NCBI GenBank assembly: GCA_021162365.1
Contig: JAGGYW010000015.1
Span: forward strand, 1-45,020
Length of the DNA: 45,020 nt
Origin: Nanobdellota archaeon
GTDB taxonomy: Archaea; Nanobdellota; Nanobdellia; CSSed11-243R1
Direction of reading: 5' to 3'
Positions 16,216 to 22,904 of this stretch are shown here, in pieces. Both the position numbers and the translations under genes were made by a program. Numbering within the stretch: position 1 is the first letter of the stretch; every line of letters starts with the position of its first letter. The notes below the pieces were generated by a model. It searched no databases. It saw only the letters and a program-made list of their open reading frames with translations, and was not told where the DNA came from.

Positions 16216-16635
16216 ATGGAAGCTAATTTTCTAAAGATTAAAACAGCCCCATACAAAAGTCTCCTAGACATAGTTAGAGAACCCGTATTTGATATCAGCT
16301 TGTGGATAGAAAATCCAGAAAATAAAGAAGTTGATAAACTCGAGGCAACCCTAAGAATTAGTGTACACAAATATACATGGGAAACAAAAGAAGTAGTACA
16401 TAACGATAGCATAACCCTCACAGGGAAAACCTCAAGGATTTTGGGCAGAGATTATATTGTAATGCTCTCAAAAGGAGAGGGGGGCTGCGAGATTGCAATT
16501 AACGCCCCAGCCAACTTGGCGTATGCAATCCTAAAGGATTTATCTAGCGTAGTAAACATCGACAGAAAAAAACTAGAAGAAGTATGTCCACTATCACATT
16601 ATGCTCTTCAACAAGAGGTATACTTATGGAATTAG
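16216..16635 (+). CDS. Uncharacterised protein, 139 residues
   Basis: The predicted fold alternates strands and helices: a central β-rich part (ATLRISVHKYTWETKEV, DSITLTGKT) and a C-terminal helical part (PANLAYAILKDLSSVV). There are no cysteine clusters or catalytic motifs. A TATA-like AAATTTAAATACC at about 16182-16194 fits a leaderless ATG at 16216. The next small gene overlaps its end by 10 bases, so the two are translationally coupled and probably act together. Their position before rps8e hints at a role in RNA or translation, by context only. Confidence 0.65.
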   Translation: MEANFLKIKTAPYKSLLDIVREPVFDISLWIENPENKEVDKLEATLRISVHKYTWETKEVVHNDSITLTGKTSRILGRDYIVMLSKGEGGCEIAINAPANLAYAILKDLSSVVNIDRKKLEEVCPLSHYALQQEVYLWN

Positions 16636-16901
16636 TAAATGTGTATTTCTCCAGAGGTGGCTTCCTTAAAAGGTATAATATATTCATAGTATTAGATAGA
16701 TACAATAAAAAAGAAATAGAAGAAACCTTCAAAGGAACAAAGATAAAATATTCAACCCACAAGTCGTACGGTGAAACCGCAGAAATAATTTTCCACACAA
16801 ATAAAAAAGGTGCAAAACAAATCGTGAAAAGATTAAGCATATTGGAGAAGTCCGCACTTGGAGAAGAAGAATTTAGTAGACTCGTAAAAGCCATAGAGTA
16901 A
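16626..16901 (+). CDS. Uncharacterised small protein, 91 residues
   Basis: Starts at MELVNVYFSRGGF; AGAGGT lies just upstream, and the first codons overlap the stop of the preceding gene. An earlier in-frame start at 16584 lies inside that gene and has no ribosome-binding site. The pattern is β-β-α-β-α with a basic middle (FKGTKIKYSTHKSYG), compatible with a small RNA-binding or ferredoxin-like fold. It is followed directly by the eS8 promoter. The family is not recognised. Confidence 0.65.
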   Translation: MELVNVYFSRGGFLKRYNIFIVLDRYNKKEIEETFKGTKIKYSTHKSYGETAEIIFHTNKKGAKQIVKRLSILEKSALGEEEFSRLVKAIE

Positions 16902-16911
16902 AGTTTAAAAA
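16902..16911 (+). promoter_or_regulatory. TATA-like box for rps8e
   Basis: GTTTAAAAAG is centred about 27 bases before the ATG at 16934. This decides the leaderless start of eS8 in favour of 16934 over the in-frame GTG at 16925. Confidence 0.6.
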
Positions 16912-16933
16912 GAGATTTCTTGTTGTGATAGGC

Positions 16934-17323
16934 ATGGTCATATGGCACGCAGAAAGAAAAAGAAAAGTAAGCGGCAGCAAATACAAAAAGCTTAGAGATA
17001 AAAGAAAGAGGGAGTTGGGAAGAAACCCGGCACACACAAAAGTTGACGAGAAAAGGAAAGTAGTAAAAGTGAGAACACAAGGTGCAAACGAAAAAATAAA
17101 AGTTTTGAGAACAAATGTCGCAAACGTATTAAATCCAAAAACAAATAAGTATCGGAAAGTAAAGATACTCAAAGTTCTTGAGAACAAAGCAAACAGGCAC
17201 TTCGCAAGGAGAAGTATAATAACAAAAGGTGCAATAATAGAAACTGAAGCAGGAAAAGCAAAAGTAACTAACAGACCAGGCCAAGACGGAACAATAAACG
17301 CGGTTCTTATTTCTAATTCTTAA
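16934..17323 (+). CDS. rps8e: Ribosomal protein eS8
   Basis: 130 residues starting MVIWHAERKRKVSGSKYKK, with the family's RDKRKRELGRNPAHT, the TRTQGAN-like VRTQGANEK, and a C-terminal KGAIIETEAGKAKVTNRPGQDG. It is a small-subunit rRNA-binding protein. The ATG at 16934 gives the normal N-terminus and fits a leaderless transcript. The tRNA-Lys gene follows after 45 bases. Confidence 0.95.
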   Translation: MVIWHAERKRKVSGSKYKKLRDKRKRELGRNPAHTKVDEKRKVVKVRTQGANEKIKVLRTNVANVLNPKTNKYRKVKILKVLENKANRHFARRSIITKGAIIETEAGKAKVTNRPGQDGTINAVLISNS

Positions 17324-17368
17324 TTTAAAAGAAACATTTTTAAAATCTAATAAAAACAAATAGTGTGT

Positions 17369-17488
17369 GGGCCTGTAGCTCAGTCTGGTCAGAGCGACTG
17401 GCTCTTAGCACTTTTCTTTGGGAGAAAGCTGCACCAAAGAAAGGAAGGTGAGACCAGTAGGTCGGGGGTTCAAATCCCCTCAGGCCCT
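17369..17488 (+). tRNA. tRNA-Lys(CTT) with intron at 37/38
   Basis: Acceptor GGGCCTG pairs with CAGGCCC. The D stem is GCTC/GAGC, anticodon stem ACTGG/CCAGT and T arm GGGGG-TTCAAAT-CCCCT. The anticodon CTT is at 17404-17406 and the loop is interrupted after A37 by a 45-base intron (17408-17452). Base 73 is T, which I would not expect for a lysine tRNA. The CCA end is not encoded. A TATA-like TTTTTAAAATC lies about 30 bases upstream. The tRNA-Ala gene follows after 12 bases, so both may be transcribed together. Confidence 0.93.
17408..17452 (+). other. tRNA-Lys intron
   Basis: A 45-base intron at the canonical 37/38 position. It can form a 9-bp stem TTTCTTTGG/CCAAAGAAA (17413-17421 with 17434-17442) capped by a 12-base loop GAGAAAGCTGCA. 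That loop resembles the loop of the first tRNA-Thr intron in length and sequence. Confidence 0.85.
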
Positions 17489-17537
17489 TTCTTAAGTAGT
17501 GGGCCCGTGGCGCAATTGGTAGCGCACTCGCTTGGCA

Positions 17538-17586
17538 CAACCTTTTCTTAGAAAGAAAAGCCTGACCAAAAGAAGAGGTTCCTGAT
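17538..17586 (+). other. tRNA-Ala intron 1 (37/38)
   Basis: A 49-base intron. AACCTTTTCTT (17539-17549) pairs with AAGAAGAGGTT (17570-17580) through 11 pairs with one G-U. The enclosed loop starts AGAAAGAAAAGC and continues CTGACC, matching the pattern of the other introns in the window. Confidence 0.85.
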
Positions 17587-17605
17587 TGCGAGAGGTTTCG
17601 GGTTC

Positions 17606-17662
17606 AAAGGCACCCTTTCTTAGAAAGAAAGCGTGCACGGAAAGAAATCCGTGGGTGCTCGG
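17606..17662 (+). other. tRNA-Ala intron 2 in the T-loop
   Basis: A 57-base intron between positions 56 and 57; a shift of one or two bases gives the same spliced product. The basal stem is GCACCC/GGGTGC and an inner stem TTTCTT/AAGAAA. The loop contains AAAGCGTGCACGGAAA (17628-17643), identical to a stretch of tRNA-Thr intron 2. Confidence 0.85.
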
Positions 17663-17679
17663 AATTCCCGACGGGTCCA

Positions 17680-18066
17680 CTATTCATTTCTGTAAACTTC
17701 CCGATAACTTGGTTTACCTTCATTATCATCAATCTCACAGACACGATAAGAGAATTCATTTACATCTATTAGAAGCGGCTCCCTCAAAGGATATCTTCTT
17801 CCATCAAAATAAATTTCCTCTGTCGAGCTCGTTGAGGAGATTGTGAACGGACCAATCGCCGCAGAGAAAATAGTACTCCCCGAAACAGGTAAGGAAACAA
17901 TGTTATCAATCTTATCAGTTAGCACTTCGTCCTTTTCACCGACAAGAATTAGCTTTGGATGCTTCTCTCTTACAATCCTCTCTAACAATCCCTCACTTTC
18001 CGAGAATATCTCCCTATTAAATATTAAAGCAACATACTTATCACTAATTTCTTCATAGTCATCCAT
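17680..18066 (-). CDS. Uncharacterised protein, 128 residues
   Basis: An acidic α/β protein. The first 65 residues read like a small Rossmann-type unit (YVALIFNRE, helix, KLILVGEKDE, IVSLP). Then come a Ser/Thr-rich strand region and a β-rich end (EEIYFDGRRYPLREPLLI). No catalytic motif is evident. The stop codon directly abuts the tRNA-Ala 3' end on the opposite strand. The promoter carries an AACATTTATAAATAA element also found before the gene ending at 7253. The family is not recognised. Confidence 0.65.
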   Translation of the reverse strand: MDDYEEISDKYVALIFNREIFSESEGLLERIVREKHPKLILVGEKDEVLTDKIDNIVSLPVSGSTIFSAAIGPFTISSTSSTEEIYFDGRRYPLREPLLIDVNEFSYRVCEIDDNEGKPSYREVYRNE

Positions 18067-18098
18067 GTTCTTTAATTATCATTCTTTATTTATAAATG

Positions 18099-18118
18099 TT
18101 ACTATCTACAAGTAGTAA
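18099..18118. repeat. Inverted repeat between divergent genes
   Basis: TTACTA and TAGTAA arms flank an 8-base spacer, just beyond the TATA-like TTTATAAAT of the minus-strand gene. It may be an operator for either divergent gene. Half-sites like TAGTAA also occur in the inverted repeat near 8101, in the opposite arrangement. Confidence 0.3.
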
Positions 18119-18165
18119 TAAACATTAAAATAATACAATTCGTTGAATTTCAGTAGGTGATGTTT

Positions 18166-18651
18166 ATGGAAACAAAAGTTGTGAAAATTGACACTCCAAA
18201 AGATGCCAACTTAATCCTTGGGCAAACCCACTTTATAAAGTCTGTGGAAGATCTGTATGAAGCAATTGTCAACTCAAATCCAAACATAAAGTTTGGAATT
18301 GGATTTGTAGAAGCGTCTGGCGATTGTTTAATTAGACATACCGGAAATGATGAAGAACTAGAGAAAGCCGCAGCAGAACAAGCATACAAAATCGGGGCTG
18401 GACACACATTTATAATCTTCTTGCGAAATGGATACCCAATAAATGTGTTAAATGCAATTAAAATGGTCCCGGAGGTTTGCAGAATTTTTACAGCAACTGC
18501 AAATCCGACTGAAGTAATAATTGCAGAGACGGATCAAGGGAAAGGACTTCTTGGAGTAATAGATGGTAGCAAGCCAAAAGGAATTGAAGACGAAAATAAA
18601 ATTAAAGAGCGCAAAGAGTTCCTAAGGAAGATTGGTTATAAGCAGGGATAA
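18166..18651 (+). CDS. Adenosine-specific kinase family protein
   Basis: 161 residues from the ATG at 18166, which follows AGGTGA. It matches the archaeal adenosine-specific kinase family (COG1839-type): [16 protein letters not shown], then [46 protein letters not shown] and [25 protein letters not shown]. The family is small and trimeric; the kinase role is by family assignment. It lies one base before the CYTH gene and probably heads an operon with it, a membrane protein and a HIT protein. Confidence 0.9.
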   Translation: METKVVKIDTPKDANLILGQTHFIKSVEDLYEAIVNSNPNIKFGIGFVEASGDCLIRHTGNDEELEKAAAEQAYKIGAGHTFIIFLRNGYPINVLNAIKMVPEVCRIFTATANPTEVIIAETDQGKGLLGVIDGSKPKGIEDENKIKERKEFLRKIGYKQG

Positions 18652-18652
18652 A

Positions 18653-19198
18653 TTGGAAGTAGAAGTAAAAGTAAAAGTTGGGAATCTTGAAGAAACAAAA
18701 AAGAAATTGTTAGAAATGGGTGTCAAGTTTGATAAAGAGAAGAAGCAAGTTGATGATTACTACAAAAAGAAAGGAGAGGAGATGGCACCACAAAAAGCAG
18801 GTTCGTTTCTCTTGAGAATTCGCAGCGAGGGAGATAAACATTTCTTCACCATGAAAATCCTTACAGGAAAACAAGGAGTTTGGGAAGAATACGAAACCAA
18901 AATTTCAAACAAGGAAGATATGGAAAAAATTCTTGAAAAACTAGGCTTTGTGAAAATAATCTCAAAAGTTAAAACCAGAGAGCAAGGTAAGCTTGACGAT
19001 TTTGAAATCAACCTTGATAAAATTGAAGGGCTTGGCAATTTTGTAGAATTCGAACTAATATCAGACGATGGCAAAGAAGCAAAAAAGAAAATCCTTGAAC
19101 TAATAGAAAAACTTGACTTACCAAAAGAAAACATAATCCACAAAGGATATGCAAGATTGCTTTTTGAGAAGATGGGGGTAATGTATGAAGATAATTGA
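18653..19198 (+). CDS. CYTH-domain protein (CyaB/ThTPase-like)
   Basis: 181 residues. The ExExK signature (EVEVKVKV) is at the very N-terminus. Basic and acidic strands of a triphosphate tunnel follow: LLRIRSEGD, FTMKILTG, EYETKIS, KTREQGKLDDFEINLDKIEGLGNFVEFELI. CYTH enzymes act on triphosphate-containing substrates (adenylate cyclase 2, thiamine or inorganic triphosphatases). I prefer the TTG at 18653, after AGGGA and one base past the previous stop; a TTG at 18632 is also open but overlaps. The exact substrate is not evident. Confidence 0.88.
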   Translation: MEVEVKVKVGNLEETKKKLLEMGVKFDKEKKQVDDYYKKKGEEMAPQKAGSFLLRIRSEGDKHFFTMKILTGKQGVWEEYETKISNKEDMEKILEKLGFVKIISKVKTREQGKLDDFEINLDKIEGLGNFVEFELISDDGKEAKKKILELIEKLDLPKENIIHKGYARLLFEKMGVMYEDN

Positions 19199-19829
19199 CC
19201 ACCTTAAAAGTGTATTCAAAATAACAACCATCGATGATGTTATCGAAGAGGAAGAAGAGAAATACATAAACTTATTAGCAAGAACTAATCCAAGAAAGCG
19301 TGCAAGAGATACAATCGGATGGTGGATGGCACACCATTATGGAAAAATGAATGAATTAATTGAAACCCTCTCAGAAGACATGGCAGCAAAAGAGCGCATA
19401 CCCCCAGAGGCAATGAAAAAAGAAGCAATCCCCTACTTGCTAAAAGCAGCAGAGTACCACAACCTTGCTGAGAAGGAAGGAATTTCGAAAGAAGAAGAAA
19501 AAATGTACTGGCAACTCGCCGAAGAAGCATTAATAGAATACTACACTACCGTCAAAAAGTTAAGGTGGGAATACTGGAAAGACGCATTCGTTGCATATGT
19601 AACCCCTGGAGTTTATATGATGATGTTCGGACTCGCCGGCGCCCTCGCAGTGAAGTTACACGACCCTATTTTGTCTCCACTTTTATCACTCACACCTCTG
19701 GCTTTCTCAGTACATTATTTAAAAGCGACGCATCAACTTGATAGATGGTGGCTTCCAGAAGAAAAAATAAACTGTAAATTTGCTGACAAAGGGCCAATAG
19801 TAAAAAAGGAAAAAGCAGGGGGGTACTGA
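19185..19829 (+). CDS. Uncharacterised membrane protein, 214 residues
   Basis: The first 130 residues are charged helices (RKRARDTIGWWMAHHYGKM). Two membrane segments follow at about 138-160 and 164-180, then a short basic tail. The start overlaps the CYTH gene by 14 bases, with GGGGGTA upstream, and the HIT gene starts two bases after its stop, so the operon is tight. Repeated His and Trp before the membrane region are notable but match no motif I know. Confidence 0.7.
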   Translation: MKIIDHLKSVFKITTIDDVIEEEEEKYINLLARTNPRKRARDTIGWWMAHHYGKMNELIETLSEDMAAKERIPPEAMKKEAIPYLLKAAEYHNLAEKEGISKEEEKMYWQLAEEALIEYYTTVKKLRWEYWKDAFVAYVTPGVYMMMFGLAGALAVKLHDPILSPLLSLTPLAFSVHYLKATHQLDRWWLPEEKINCKFADKGPIVKKEKAGGY

Positions 19830-19830
19830 A

Positions 19831-20226
19831 ATGGAATGCCCATTTTGCAAAATCGTCAGCGGAGAGCTAAACGCCTACAAAGTTTATGAGGATGAAAACT
19901 TCCTCGCCTTTCTTTCAATTCGCCCAGTTACAGACGGACACGTTTTAGTAATTCCAAAGGAACATATTCGGTGGGTCTGGGATGTCCCAAACATAGATGA
20001 GTACTATAAAGTCGTCCAAAAAATTGCGAAGGCACTAAGAAAGGCGTTTGGCACCGAGCAAATTCTTTCCTATGTTCTGGGAGACGAAGTCCCACATGCT
20101 CACGTCTGGCTCCTTCCAAAACTTGAAAGTGACTCTCTTGAGGATTTAATGAATATAAGAAAAACAAAAAAATACACATCAGAAAAATTCAAAGAAATCG
20201 TCGAGAAAATTAAAAGATACCTTTAG
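19831..20226 (+). CDS. HIT-family hydrolase
   Basis: 131 residues with CPFCKIVSGE at the start, FLSIRPVTDGHVLVIPKEH in the middle and the catalytic triad PHAHVWLLP. HIT enzymes split AMP from adenylated or dinucleoside polyphosphate substrates. It lies in an operon with an adenosine-specific kinase and a triphosphate-binding CYTH protein, which points to nucleotide or phosphate housekeeping. The N-terminal Cys pair is common in Fhit/HinT relatives. Confidence 0.92.
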   Translation: MECPFCKIVSGELNAYKVYEDENFLAFLSIRPVTDGHVLVIPKEHIRWVWDVPNIDEYYKVVQKIAKALRKAFGTEQILSYVLGDEVPHAHVWLLPKLESDSLEDLMNIRKTKKYTSEKFKEIVEKIKRYL

Positions 20227-20250
20227 GTAAATTCTCTTTTCTTTCAACAA

Positions 20251-20263
20251 CTTTTATAAATCC
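20251..20263 (+). promoter_or_regulatory. TATA box of the tRNA-Met gene
   Basis: CTTTTATAAATCC is a clear archaeal TATA element. Transcription would start near 20280-20283, at or just before the first copy of the duplicated AGTCGGGG. Confidence 0.55.
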
Positions 20264-20291
20264 AAATTCTTTCCTTCTGATAGTCGGGGAA

Positions 20292-20393
20292 GTCGGGGTA
20301 TTCCTCTCCACAGGGAAGGAACCCGATAGTTTAGTCTGGTAGAATGCCTGGCTCATGACCAGGTGATCGTGGGTTCAAATCCCACCCCCGACA
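20292..20393 (+). tRNA. tRNA with CAT anticodon (Met elongator or Ile2), intron at acceptor/D-arm junction
   Basis: The anticodon arm is CCTGG-CTCATGA-CCAGG, T arm GTGGG-TTCAAAT-CCCAC, acceptor 3' strand CCCCGAC and base 73 A. The matching 5' strand GTCGGGG at 20292-20298 is separated by 28 bases from TAGTTTAGTCTGGTAGAAT, the T8-A9 and D arm. Removing 20299-20326 restores a normal tRNA. A second GTCGGGG at 20283-20289 is an alternative 5' strand. The anticodon stem lacks the three G-C pairs of initiators. Met elongator and Ile2 cannot be told apart here. The CCA end is not encoded. Confidence 0.85.
20299..20326 (+). other. Possible intron in the tRNA(CAT) gene
   Basis: A 28-base insertion between acceptor base 7 and position 8; shifts of up to two bases are possible because TA occurs at both ends. 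It contains TTCC/GGAA arms. Unlike the other introns in the window, it lacks the A-run plus GC loop. Splicing is inferred only from the need to join acceptor and D arm. Confidence 0.6.
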
Positions 20394-20434
20394 CTTTCTA
20401 AATGTTTATAAAAATTAATTTGTTAGATTAATCC

Positions 20435-21355
20435 ATGAATAAATATACCATAATCCCGATTTTGATACTCATTTCAATATCATTCGCCTTTGGTGAGGTG
20501 ATTGTTGATAGAGAAATGCCAAGCTCCACAGAAGTAGGAAGCTTAGTTAATATTTCTCTTAAACTAAAATCAACAACAAACATAGATGCTTTTGATGTAG
20601 TTGAATTCGTTCCACACGGCTGGGAATTGGTTGACTGGAAAGTGTATGGATATGATAAAACATATGTCATCCTTGAGGAAATCCCAACATACACATATAA
20701 AGGAAAAATAAGAACCGCATATCACTGGAGTTTTAAGAATGGATTAGGTCCTTCAGAAGTATTACTTGTTTATACTTTAAAAGTCGAAGAACCGGGGAGC
20801 CAAGAATTTATAACTGTAACTACATATCCTGGTGGATTTAACACAAATACAACCATCATGAGTGTAGTCCCAAGTAAGGGGGTTGTCTTCTGCGGGAACG
20901 GTGTCTGTGAACTTGGGGAAACCTTTTCCACGTGTCCGCAAGATTGCCCAAAAGTAAAGGTAGAGGTCTTTGACATAACTCCTTTCTTGATAGTTATTGC
21001 TGTTGCGGCAATAGTAATAGCAATCCTGTATTTATACACAAAATACACGAAAAAGATGATTAAACGCCATACTGCGGTAGAGGATTTAAGAGCATTCCTA
21101 AAGCTTGGTCTCGCAAGGGGATACACTCTAAGAGAAATGGTAAATGCCTTGAAGGGTGCTGGAATTGACACACTAATGATAGAAGAGATTGCAAAAGATC
21201 TAAAGAGTTTGGAAACTGGAACGAAAAGACTACCCCCTGAGGCAAAGGTAATTGAAGAAATTAAAAAAGTTGTAGAAAACTTGTCAAAGGAAGATATTGA
21301 TGCATTATACAAAGAGCTTGGAATTAAAAAAATAGGTGGCAAAGATGAATCTTAA
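20435..21355 (+). CDS. Secreted, membrane-anchored protein with cysteine-rich knot motif
   Basis: 306 residues. An N-terminal signal peptide (about 1-20) precedes a β-rich extracellular domain of about 120 residues. A cysteine motif FCGNGVCELGETFSTCPQDC follows, a module common at the end of archaeal secreted domains. A membrane helix lies at about 179-198. The cytoplasmic C-terminus is helical (about 210-306), with KLGLARGYTLREMVNALKGAGID. The architecture suggests a surface protein linked to an intracellular helical domain. The gene overlaps the next small membrane protein gene by 11 bases. Confidence 0.75.
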   Translation: MNKYTIIPILILISISFAFGEVIVDREMPSSTEVGSLVNISLKLKSTTNIDAFDVVEFVPHGWELVDWKVYGYDKTYVILEEIPTYTYKGKIRTAYHWSFKNGLGPSEVLLVYTLKVEEPGSQEFITVTTYPGGFNTNTTIMSVVPSKGVVFCGNGVCELGETFSTCPQDCPKVKVEVFDITPFLIVIAVAAIVIAILYLYTKYTKKMIKRHTAVEDLRAFLKLGLARGYTLREMVNALKGAGIDTLMIEEIAKDLKSLETGTKRLPPEAKVIEEIKKVVENLSKEDIDALYKELGIKKIGGKDES

Positions 21356-21506
21356 TACAATTGGGACAATTTCCATGGGAATATTATCTTCATTTTCGCT
21401 ATTTAACTTACACTCTTTTTTCTCCCTCGGAGTCTTTCAAAAAATTTTCATCCTCTCTACTATTGGTATTACAATTCTAATATTGTGGGGGGAGAACTAC
21501 TTTTGA
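21345..21506 (+). CDS. Small membrane protein, 53 residues
   Basis: The frame starts ATG within the end of the previous gene, with AGGTGG about 8 bases upstream, and ends TGA overlapping the next ATG (TGATG). It encodes MNLNTIGTISMGILSSFSLF, then two hydrophobic stretches, and ends LILWGENYF. The overlaps on both sides indicate translational coupling in one operon. Function unknown. Confidence 0.6.
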   Translation: MNLNTIGTISMGILSSFSLFNLHSFFSLGVFQKIFILSTIGITILILWGENYF

Positions 21507-21832
21507 TGGAAATAAAATTCCTCTCAATAAAGAAGATAGAATCAAACCCAGATGTGAGTAGGAACAGCTATGAAGCCGCAAAGAGGATGTGGAAGGATGT
21601 AAAGGTAGATTACATAACTTCAAGGCATATTGGATTTACAGCAACTGACAAATTATACAACACAAAGCACTCCATAATTTACTTCAGCGAGAGAAAATTC
21701 CCAAAATCGTGGAATTGCGATTGCAGGTGGCATACTCTAAAGGGAAAATTCTGCAAGCATATACTTGCAGTTTTTTTGAGACTAAATAAAGACCCATTTT
21801 TTCTAAAAACAATAAAGAAAACACCACTATAA
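21506..21832 (+). CDS. SWIM zinc-finger protein
   Basis: 108 residues from the ATG at 21506 (overlapping the previous stop); the GTG at 21485 is an alternative. The C-terminal half has a SWIM motif, C71-x-C73...C83-x-H85 in WNCDCRWHTLKGKFCKHILA. SWIM domains bind zinc and mediate DNA or protein contacts. The N-terminal half (RNSYEAAKRMWKDVKVDY) is a small α/β region. The end overlaps the convergent YdjM-like gene by 6 bases. Confidence 0.85.
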   Translation: MEIKFLSIKKIESNPDVSRNSYEAAKRMWKDVKVDYITSRHIGFTATDKLYNTKHSIIYFSERKFPKSWNCDCRWHTLKGKFCKHILAVFLRLNKDPFFLKTIKKTPL

Positions 21833-22318
21833 GTGATCCAATAAGATGTGCGAAGAAAATCCTAAAACCGCAAACAAAGTTATTGTTATCACATTAACAA
21901 AGCTAAGCCCAGCGACAAAGGACATAGAAACTGAGAGTGCAACCATAGTTGCCATCCCCGGCCATTTATGAGTTGCTCCCCTATGTCTTGGGATAAAATA
22001 CTCATAAAACATTATTATCAAAAGAGGTGCTGCAAAAAACAGAGAAATTTCGAAAAGTCCATGCGTCCAGATCCTCCAAGAGAAAAACAAGTAAATGAAT
22101 GTGAAAATAACTATTGCTGGCATAATCCCCCTCAGAACTTTTCTTGGGAGGGACTTTGGGTGATCTATATCTGGAAACTCAGAAGAAATAATTCCAACTA
22201 TAATTCCGAGAATAACTACCAACAGTCCAACATGCAGAAGGTTATACAATACAAAAGCTAACGACAAAGAAACTAATGTGCCAGCAATAAGATGCCCCTG
22301 TGCATTAGACATATCCAT
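21827..22318 (-). CDS. YdjM/DUF457-type membrane-bound metal-dependent hydrolase
   Basis: 163 residues with four to five membrane helices. Family motifs are present: an N-terminal GHLIAG, EFPDIDHPKS at about 47-56, HRGATHKWPG near 111 and a C-terminal SHILLDHL. The conserved His and Asp are presumed metal ligands. The C-terminus stops shortly after LLDHL, which is short for the family. Substrates of this family are poorly defined. Confidence 0.85.
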   Translation of the reverse strand: MDMSNAQGHLIAGTLVSLSLAFVLYNLLHVGLLVVILGIIVGIISSEFPDIDHPKSLPRKVLRGIMPAIVIFTFIYLFFSWRIWTHGLFEISLFFAAPLLIIMFYEYFIPRHRGATHKWPGMATMVALSVSMSFVAGLSFVNVITITLFAVLGFSSHILLDHL

Positions 22319-22366
22319 AGAAAAGCATTTAAACTATTTTAAGTTTCCCTTTGATGGGGACACCTA

Positions 22367-22558
22367 ATGGAAGAAAAAGAAGATAAAGAACTGAAAGTTG
22401 TTAAAATTATTCCACGCTGTCCAGGATGTGGACGACACGCACAGTATATGGCCATCAACAAAAAAACAGGTGAAACAAAATATTTCTGTGAAGTTTGTTG
22501 TACAATTCATCTATTTAATTTAAGAGATAATGGATGGGAGATAATTAGAATCGGATAG
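22367..22558 (+). CDS. Small zinc-ribbon protein, 63 residues
   Basis: Four cysteines in two knuckles (C18-x2-C21 in CPGCGR and C41-x2-C44 in CEVCC) indicate a zinc ribbon. The C-terminus is LFNLRDNGWEIIRIG. An upstream TATA-like TTTAAACTATTTTAAG at about 22330-22345 fits a promoter. Small ribbons of this type often bind nucleic acid or partner proteins; no specific function can be given. Confidence 0.7.
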   Translation: MEEKEDKELKVVKIIPRCPGCGRHAQYMAINKKTGETKYFCEVCCTIHLFNLRDNGWEIIRIG

Positions 22559-22766
22559 TTGCAATTTCAAACTTCTCCTTCCTAAGCTCTTTTAAGCCAA
22601 GATAGAACTTAATAAATTCTAAAATGAGGGTGTATATAAGCAAACCAAGCGCACCCAACACAATGTAAGGAGAGTAAGGAGTAACAAAGATTACAACTAG
22701 TACAACAACAATAAAAGTAATCAAGATTCTTACAACGTCCCAGCCACCAAAAGGCTTAAGCTTCAT
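22545..22766 (-). CDS. Small membrane protein, 73 residues
   Basis: Two hydrophobic helices (about 12-30 and 35-55) followed by a basic/acidic amphipathic tail (KELRKEKFEIATIRF). The gene is convergent with the zinc-ribbon gene, overlapping it by 14 bases. Its promoter region faces that of tRNA-Thr. The family is not recognised. Confidence 0.6.
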   Translation of the reverse strand: MKLKPFGGWDVVRILITFIVVVLVVIFVTPYSPYIVLGALGLLIYTLILEFIKFYLGLKELRKEKFEIATIRF

Positions 22767-22857
22767 ATCCTTTCTAAAGCAAGCAAAATATTTAAATAAT
22801 GTTAAAATTCTTTTGAAGTTGAAAAGCCTCGGTAGCTCAGCCGGTAGAGCACCAGCC

Positions 22858-22899
22858 GACCTTTTTGGAAAAAAGCTCGACCAAAAAGCCGGGTGAACC
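22858..22899 (+). other. tRNA-Thr intron 1 (32/33 or 31/32)
   Basis: A 42-base intron; a one-base shift gives the same product. CTTTTTGG/CCAAAAAG (22861-22868 with 22881-22888) encloses a 12-base loop AAAAAAGCTCGA, nearly the same as the tRNA-Lys intron loop. It matches the tRNA-Pro intron at 23 of 28 positions. Confidence 0.85.
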
Positions 22900-22904
22900 T
22901 TGTA

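Larger units (their letters stand above)
17501..17679 (+). tRNA. tRNA-Ala(GGC) with two introns (37/38 and T-loop)
   Basis: Acceptor GGGCCCG pairs with CGGGTCC and contains the G3:U70 pair that specifies alanine; base 73 is A. D stem GCGC/GCGC, anticodon stem CTCGC/GCGAG, anticodon GGC at 17534-17536, T stem TCGGG/CCCGA. The 49-base first intron interrupts the anticodon loop after A37. The 57-base second intron lies in the T-loop after TTC and leaves a normal spliced loop TTCAATT. Without both removals no tRNA can fold. The 3' end abuts the stop codon of the convergent gene at 17680. Confidence 0.93.

Noticed and set aside
17340-17846. Several short open frames over the tRNA-Lys and tRNA-Ala genes
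   Set aside because: They are translations of tRNA exons and introns, with no ribosome-binding site or protein-like composition.
20292-20393. Circularly permuted or split tRNA-Met
   Set aside because: The 5' and 3' acceptor strands are in normal order on one strand; only a 28-base insert needs removal.
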